The position numbers and the translations under genes were made by a program. From the NCBI GenBank assembly GCA_031398055.1, contig JANNMS010000126.1, forward strand, positions 18,608 through 82,607: DNA of 64,000 bases, written 5' to 3'. The notes under the pieces are model-generated. The model was not told the origin of the DNA and ran no database searches. It worked only from the letters and a program-made list of their open reading frames with translations. How positions within the stretch are numbered: the first letter of the stretch is position 1; each line of letters begins with the position of its first letter. Shown one piece after another: positions 59,447 to 64,000 of the stretch. Source of the DNA: M3007 sp031398055. GTDB lineage: Bacteria > Bacteroidota > Bacteroidia > Chitinophagales > Saprospiraceae.

Positions 59447-59511
59447 GGGATGAGGAATGAGGGACGAGGAATGACTCTAAAATTCATCCCTCGTCCCTCA
59501 TTCCTCATCCC
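59447..59511. repeat. GGAATGA word hairpin between convergent genes
   Basis: Arms 59447-59474 and 59484-59511 match at 27 of 28 positions and enclose a 9-nt loop. They are made of GGGATGAGGAATGA and GGGACGAGGAATGA words. Lies between the radical SAM gene and the M1 peptidase gene, where it may serve as a terminator for both. Confidence 0.93.
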
Positions 59512-59516
59512 TAAAT

Positions 59517-62500
59517 TTATTTCAACATCCGATTCAACAGCGTAATCGGCTCCAAATCATTCAATTTCACGCTCCACGAAACACGCCCGATGTAGTTTTT
59601 GCCCTCCGTTTTTTTGTACAAATCTTGCAAGTTTTGGGAATTGACCACCGGAAAATAGAAGTTCAAATTTTCGTCAAAAAACGAAAGCAACAAGCCGCCC
59701 GACCAGAAAAATTGCTCGTCCCGCAAACCCGATGGGCGTTTTGCAAACCCCAAATCGAGGTATGGTTTCAGCCCATTTTTTACGTAAGGCAAATTAAATG
59801 GCAAATCCGTTTTCAAATTCAAGGCCAAAACGACTTGATTGCTGTGCCCCGACGCGTTTTTGTTCCCAGACCCAAAACCATATTTGAAACCGCCCTCCGT
59901 TTCGCTGATTTGCCGAGCCAGAAAACCGGTCTGCTCCGTCCTGCCAAAAAACACTTCGTCGAACCAATAATCGGTGTACCCAGCCTTGCTCAACGACAGC
60001 GAGCCGCGCACCGGTTCGGTCGCTCCGAAGCCAAAATCACTACTTTTCGTGTATTTGCTGTTCAAAAACCAGCCAAAAAAGAACCGGGCCGAGGCCTTTT
60101 TCCCTTTTTGATAAAACCATTTTTGGAGGTGCGAAAAATTGCTGCGCAGATAAAAATTGGAACTGTTGAAGGAATCCTGGTTGCGGATTTCCCAAGCCAA
60201 TTCGGTTTCGGATGGATAAATTTTAGCGTTTCTGTCCAAATGGAATTTCACTTCGCCGAGATATTCTGTGCCTTTTTCGTTTTTGAAAAAACTACCGTCT
60301 GGCTGCAAAACCGCGTATTCCTCGGTCACGCGAGCCAACCGGACATTTGTCCAAAACTTTAATTGACTGGGAGTTTGCCAATCCGCCCGCAAAAACGGCT
60401 GGATTTTGGTAAATCGAAGGTCATAACCGGGCGTTTTTTCGCGGGCGTTGTGCCAAGATTTTCCAATCAAACCCATCGTCACGGAGCGAAAAAATTTGCT
60501 TTCATCCGGCAACCACCGAAAACGAACATCTCCAAAACCGACCAATTCACCCGTTCCCGTTGCGAAACCGGGCGCGAGATAAATCTGAAATCGTTGCCCC
60601 GGCAACGGCGGATTGTACAAAATGACACCGATTTGGGCTTTGTCATAATTGTTCCAACCCACCCACGGCAGCACGCCAATCAACGTGCGGCGCGGGATTT
60701 CGAACGGAGCAAAAATTTTGAATTTCGGCGGACGCGACATCAAACCACCGAGGTTGTTTTTTCGGTTGATGTCCATCATTACATTGTCAAAATCAATCAC
60801 AAAATTGTCGGCAGAATCGATCATCGGAAACCGCACGTTTGTTTTTCCGTCGAGCGGTTCGTACCATTTCTCTGCTATTTTTTCGCCATTTTTCAAAGCT
60901 GAAATGACGAACGGAGCGTCCAATTTTCCCTTGTTTTTTACCCAAATTTGGAGTTCGCCGTCGTCTGTTTTTGCCACCGTTTTTATCAAAAAATCGGCTT
61001 GTTTTGTGGTTCGCATCGCATCCATGAACCACCCAGAGTTGAGGCCATTTTCTTCCATAACTTTTTGAAAATCAGCGGGGTAGGGATGTTTGAATTTCCA
61101 TTTTTGAAAATAATCCTGCATCGCTCGGTCAAATTTTTCGACACCCACCGATTGCTCCAACCACTGCAAAAATAGCGCAGTTTTGGCGTAGGCCTGCACG
61201 CCGTAACTGGCCATCGAAAACTCGTCGCTCGGCGAATCGGGCGGCGTGTCAAAACCCTGCCGGGCGAGCGTCAAACAAGCAACGCGCATGATTTCGCCCT
61301 GCGTTTTTGAGTTCAACAGCCATTTTGGCAACATATCTTCGTACATCGCGCTTGGATAATGTTGTTTCATGTACCGATATTCATAAAACGAGTTCATGCC
61401 CTCGTCCATCCACGGATGATCGCGTTCGTTCGAGGCCAGCAAACCGTAAAACCAATTGTGCCCAACCTCGTGCGTGATCACGTCGTCGAGGGCTTTTTCC
61501 GAACGTTCATTATTAATTACGGTAATCATCGGATACTCCATCCCGCCGCCCGCCGAAAGTGCCGAATTGACCGCCGAGGCCTGCGGCCAGGGATATTCGC
61601 CCACATTTTTGGAGTAAAATTCGATGGCACGGCGCACAAAAAACGCCCCGCGCTGCCATGTTTCCCACGAACTTTTGGTAAAAAACGCCCACGTTGGCAC
61701 CACTTTTCCTGACGGCAAAACGGCCGAATCGCTCGTGACCATAAATCTTTTGTCGGCAAACCACGCGAAATCATGCACATTTTCGGCAGTGAATCGAATC
61801 GTTTTTGTCAAAGAATCGGACGGCGGAAACGAATCCGCTGCAGCCGCCAATTTTGAAATGCCGACAGCCAGTGCGGCCTGCGTTTCTATTGTTTTTTTCT
61901 TTAAAAATTGGAGTTCAAAATTGGTCTGGCAAACGCCCGTCGCGCCGACCACATAATTTCGCGGCAGCGTGATTTCCACCTCGTAATTTCCAAATTCGGA
62001 GTAAAATTCGCCCATATTTAAATATGGCATCGCGTGCCAGCCGCGCAAATCGTAAACCGCCGGTTTCGGAAACCACTGCGTGATTTGGTACGATTGTCCG
62101 ACGTGGCCGAGCCGCGAAAACGAGGCCGGAATTTTCAAATTCAGCGGCGTCGAAATCGTGATTTTTCCGCCCGGCGGCAGGTCTTCGGCCAATCGGATTT
62201 GCACCACATCTTTGTAAATTTTGTGAAATGACCAGCGCGTTTTCGCCCCATTTACCTGAAAATTAAGGTCTTCGAGGCCGCCGCGCTCGTCGTTGGTGGC
62301 AAAATGAAATTTATCGATGCCCAGTCGGAGAAACTGTTTGGCCATCGCCGAAGTCCTCGAAGCGTAGGCATTTGGCCAGACGTGCAGCCAAATTTCTTTC
62401 AACGCATCGGGCGAATTGTTGATGTATTCGATTTCGATGTTGCCCGCCAACCGATGTTTTTCATCGTCCAAACTGACCCTGATTTTTGTGTTGACTTGTT

Positions 62501-62579
62501 GTTGGAAATACGTTTTTTGCGAAAAAACGGGGCAGGAAATTGCCAGTGAAATCAAAGGTAAAATGCAGGAAAATCTCAT
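59517..62579 (-). CDS. M1 family zinc metallopeptidase, exported
   Basis: ATG at 62579 gives 1020 residues with a signal peptide (MRFSCILPLISLAISCPVFS). The M1 N-terminal beta domain (about 25-250) includes WLHVWPNAYASRTSAMA. The catalytic domain has GGMEYP (347-350 region), zinc ligands H370, H374 (THEVGHNW) and E393, 18 residues on (WMDEGMNS). A long C-terminal beta-sheet-rich region (about 650-1020; FRWLPDESKFFRS, GFGSGNKNASGHSNQVVLAL) resembles an outer-membrane barrel-like domain. It may cut peptides in the periplasm or outer membrane. Residues 1-20 and the barrel suggest an envelope location. Confidence 0.88.
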   Translation of the reverse strand: MRFSCILPLISLAISCPVFSQKTYFQQQVNTKIRVSLDDEKHRLAGNIEIEYINNSPDALKEIWLHVWPNAYASRTSAMAKQFLRLGIDKFHFATNDERGGLEDLNFQVNGAKTRWSFHKIYKDVVQIRLAEDLPPGGKITISTPLNLKIPASFSRLGHVGQSYQITQWFPKPAVYDLRGWHAMPYLNMGEFYSEFGNYEVEITLPRNYVVGATGVCQTNFELQFLKKKTIETQAALAVGISKLAAAADSFPPSDSLTKTIRFTAENVHDFAWFADKRFMVTSDSAVLPSGKVVPTWAFFTKSSWETWQRGAFFVRRAIEFYSKNVGEYPWPQASAVNSALSAGGGMEYPMITVINNERSEKALDDVITHEVGHNWFYGLLASNERDHPWMDEGMNSFYEYRYMKQHYPSAMYEDMLPKWLLNSKTQGEIMRVACLTLARQGFDTPPDSPSDEFSMASYGVQAYAKTALFLQWLEQSVGVEKFDRAMQDYFQKWKFKHPYPADFQKVMEENGLNSGWFMDAMRTTKQADFLIKTVAKTDDGELQIWVKNKGKLDAPFVISALKNGEKIAEKWYEPLDGKTNVRFPMIDSADNFVIDFDNVMMDINRKNNLGGLMSRPPKFKIFAPFEIPRRTLIGVLPWVGWNNYDKAQIGVILYNPPLPGQRFQIYLAPGFATGTGELVGFGDVRFRWLPDESKFFRSVTMGLIGKSWHNAREKTPGYDLRFTKIQPFLRADWQTPSQLKFWTNVRLARVTEEYAVLQPDGSFFKNEKGTEYLGEVKFHLDRNAKIYPSETELAWEIRNQDSFNSSNFYLRSNFSHLQKWFYQKGKKASARFFFGWFLNSKYTKSSDFGFGATEPVRGSLSLSKAGYTDYWFDEVFFGRTEQTGFLARQISETEGGFKYGFGSGNKNASGHSNQVVLALNLKTDLPFNLPYVKNGLKPYLDLGFAKRPSGLRDEQFFWSGGLLLSFFDENLNFYFPVVNSQNLQDLYKKTEGKNYIGRVSWSVKLNDLEPITLLNRMLK

Positions 62580-62627
62580 CTGGTGAGTAAGTTTTAGACA
62601 ATTTTGGATTGAAAAAGAAAGTATCTG

Positions 62628-62635
62628 CAAAGTTA
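62628..62635 (-). promoter_or_regulatory. -7 element of the M1 peptidase gene
   Basis: TAACTTTG on the minus strand, 48 bp before the ATG. It overlaps the divergent promoter region of the coiled-coil gene; the two elements face away from each other 20 bp apart. Confidence 0.55.
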
Positions 62636-62655
62636 GTGCCTACCAACAGTTTTAA

Positions 62656-62663
62656 TACATTTG
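62656..62663 (+). promoter_or_regulatory. -7 element of the coiled-coil membrane protein gene
   Basis: TACATTTG on the plus strand, 68 bp before the ATG at 62732, matches TAnnTTTG. No clear -33 element. Confidence 0.5.
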
Positions 62664-62731
62664 TCCGTCGAATCTCCCGGTTCTACATCTTTTCAAAATC
62701 ATTTTTTTTAAATTAAAAATTTCAATTTCCG

Positions 62732-63667
62732 ATGAACGAAAACCAAGGAAATAACACCGGCCTGCGCATTTTTGCCATCCTGATGACCCTGCTTTTTATG
62801 GTTGCCGCTTTTTTTGCTTGGCAAAATTGGAGCAAAAACAAAGTCTTGACCGCTGAAAAAGTCAAACAAGAAGCCGTCTTGGATTCGCTCGTCGGCGTGC
62901 GCGCAAAATTGCAAAACGATTTGACGACGATGGAAAATTCGCTCGCTGAATTGACCACCGAAAATGAAGAATTGGAAGGAAAAGTGGCGGCGAGTGCCAA
63001 TCTTTTGGCCAAAAAAAATGCAGAAGTCAAACAAATCCAAGTCTCGAACAACAAAAACGAGGCGGCTTTGCGCAGCGAAATCGCGGCTTTGCAACAGGTA
63101 AAAACCGAACGTGAGACGATAATCACGATGTTGACCACCGAAAACGAAGCGTTGCGCAGCGAAAATAAAATGTTGAAAGGCGAAAATGCTGAGTTGAAAG
63201 GTTCGCAGGAAAAACTCACCGCGCAGGTCGACGACCTCGCCAAACAACTTTCCGACCAAATTAAAAAGACGCAATCCGCGAAATTCAAAGCCTCCGCGTT
63301 CCGTGTCGAAGTCGAAAAAAAACGCGGTAAACTGACAACCCGCGCCAAAAAAGTCAACAAATTGAACATCAGTTTTGACCTCGCCGACGTGCCCGAACAA
63401 TACCGCACCGCGCAAAAACTTTACCTCGTCATTACCGACGAAAAAGGTGTGCCGATAAAAACCCAGAACCCGACAAAAGCCACGATCAAAGCCCCCGCGG
63501 GCGACGTGGAAATCATCGCATCGAACGTTCGTCCGGTCGAATTGGGCGAAACGCAACGCATGGCTTTTACCCAAGAATTGGATGAAAAATTGAAAAAAGG
63601 GAATTACGTCGTGGCGGTTTATTGCGATTATGGGCTGCTGGGGGCGTCGAGTTTTCGGTTGATGTAA
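62732..63667 (+). CDS. Coiled-coil membrane protein, unknown function
   Basis: 311 residues: N-terminal membrane helix (about 12-30, IFAILMTLLFMVAAFFAW), a long coiled coil (about 38-190, with LTTENEELEGKVAA and LTTENEALRSENKML heptads), and a C-terminal domain (about 205-311) with KVNKLNISFDLADVPEQYRT, KLYLVITDEKGVP and VVAVYCDYGLLGASSFRL. Most of the protein should be periplasmic. The C-terminal fold is not recognised. Similar proteins occur in Saprospiria, but the function is unknown. Confidence 0.78.
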   Translation: MNENQGNNTGLRIFAILMTLLFMVAAFFAWQNWSKNKVLTAEKVKQEAVLDSLVGVRAKLQNDLTTMENSLAELTTENEELEGKVAASANLLAKKNAEVKQIQVSNNKNEAALRSEIAALQQVKTERETIITMLTTENEALRSENKMLKGENAELKGSQEKLTAQVDDLAKQLSDQIKKTQSAKFKASAFRVEVEKKRGKLTTRAKKVNKLNISFDLADVPEQYRTAQKLYLVITDEKGVPIKTQNPTKATIKAPAGDVEIIASNVRPVELGETQRMAFTQELDEKLKKGNYVVAVYCDYGLLGASSFRLM

Positions 63668-63668
63668 T

Positions 63669-63887
63669 TCAGTTTTTGGGATTGAAAAATTGCCAAAAAC
63701 CCTTCTTTTTCAAACCGTTTTTCAACGCTTTGTCATCTGTCCAAAGTTCGGCTTCGAGTTCCAGAGCCAGGGCCACGAAAGCCGCGTCGTTTTCATCGGT
63801 ATCCCGGCAAAGCCAATAGGCTTGCACATAATTTTTGGTGCTGACAAAATCTTCATTGATATTCAGGTCAAACGCATTAAAATCCAT
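63669..63887 (-). pseudogene. C-terminal PIN-domain fragment
   Basis: 72 codons with the end of a PIN-domain ribonuclease: TDENDAAFVALALELEAELW, TDDKALKNGLKKKGF. The DEND aspartates and the WTDD motif are catalytic or structural acidic residues of the C-terminal half. The N-terminal half with the first catalytic aspartate is missing. Upstream are the CCCGAAGGGA palindromes, so the 5' part may have been replaced by a repeat insertion, or lie beyond the right edge in another frame. No partner antitoxin is visible. Confidence 0.6.
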
Positions 63888-63889
63888 TC

Positions 63890-63998
63890 CCGAAGGGAAT
63901 CCATGTTTATAGTACAGAGTAAGGCATTTTCTTCAAATCCCGAAGGGATTTTATGTAAAAACTCGCGCCTGAAAACATAAAATCCCTTCGGGATTTAT
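63890..63998. repeat. REPIN-like palindromes, CCCGAAGGG family
   Basis: ATTCCCGAAGGGAAT, AATCCCGAAGGGATT and AATCCCTTCGGGATT are short palindromes at about 63890, 63936 and 63981; the last two are in inverted orientation about 25 bp apart, next to CATAAAATCCC/GGGATTTTATG flanks. The set continues to the window edge. Confidence 0.8.
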
Positions 63999-64000
63999 CG

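Noticed and set aside
1..64000. tRNA, rRNA, insertion sequence or prophage genes
   Set aside because: No cloverleaf-like tRNA, rRNA sequence, transposase or phage structural protein was recognised. The repeats lack coding capacity of their own.

Overview
This window comes from the chromosome of a member of the Bacteroidota, most likely of the Saprospirales. The evidence is direct: two proteins end in type A and one in type B type IX secretion sorting domains, there is a giant SprB-repeat surface protein, the dcw (division and cell wall) cluster has the Bacteroidota gene order, promoters match TAnnTTTG, and Shine-Dalgarno sites are absent. Genus assignment is inference. No rRNA, tRNA, CRISPR array or prophage was seen.

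Region 1 (1-15146, all minus strand) is a metabolic supercluster. In transcription order it holds hemB, then a long regulatory leader, cysH, cobA (SUMT), cysJ, a 1-Cys peroxiredoxin, the complete histidine operon hisGDCBHAF-IE, and cysI running off the left edge. HemB and SUMT feed siroheme synthesis; CysH and CysJI reduce activated sulfate to sulfide. The leader before cysH contains a promoter, a SAM-I (S-box) riboswitch, a 34-codon ORF ending Cys3-His-Cys4-stop, and an intrinsic terminator. It looks like a SAM riboswitch combined with a cysteine attenuator.

Region 2 (15322-30893) is the surface and accessory part: a type A T9SS cargo protein, two Uma2-family proteins, a 1949-residue SprB-repeat protein, a predicted trans-envelope protein next to an ECF sigma factor, a frameshifted metF, a PhyH-family dioxygenase, a GYF_2 membrane protein and an outer-membrane protein.

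Region 3 (30950-49453, mostly minus) is the dcw cluster: mraZ, rsmH, ftsL, ftsI, murE, mraY, murD, ftsW, murG, murC, ftsQ, ftsA, ftsZ. It carries three extra genes: an Uma2 gene on the opposite strand between ftsI and murE, an mscS-type channel between murG and murC, and a small two-helix membrane protein between ftsA and ftsZ. A set of MraZ boxes covers the mraZ promoter.

Region 4 (49531-64000) holds two overlapping small ORFs, two glycosyltransferases, a T9SS type A protein, a tripartite HipBST-like toxin-antitoxin operon with two candidate operators, a helical-repeat protein of unknown function, a radical SAM/SPASM protein, an M1 peptidase, a coiled-coil membrane protein and a truncated PIN-domain fragment.

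A feature running through the whole window is the number of different intergenic inverted repeats. One class is REPIN-like: a short palindrome present twice in opposite orientation, sometimes nested inside another such element. The other class is built of short tandem words (CACATAG, ATGAACT, TTATTGG, TTTAAAC, GGAATGA) arranged as long hairpins. Several of these elements supply the stop codon and the last residues of the neighbouring protein.
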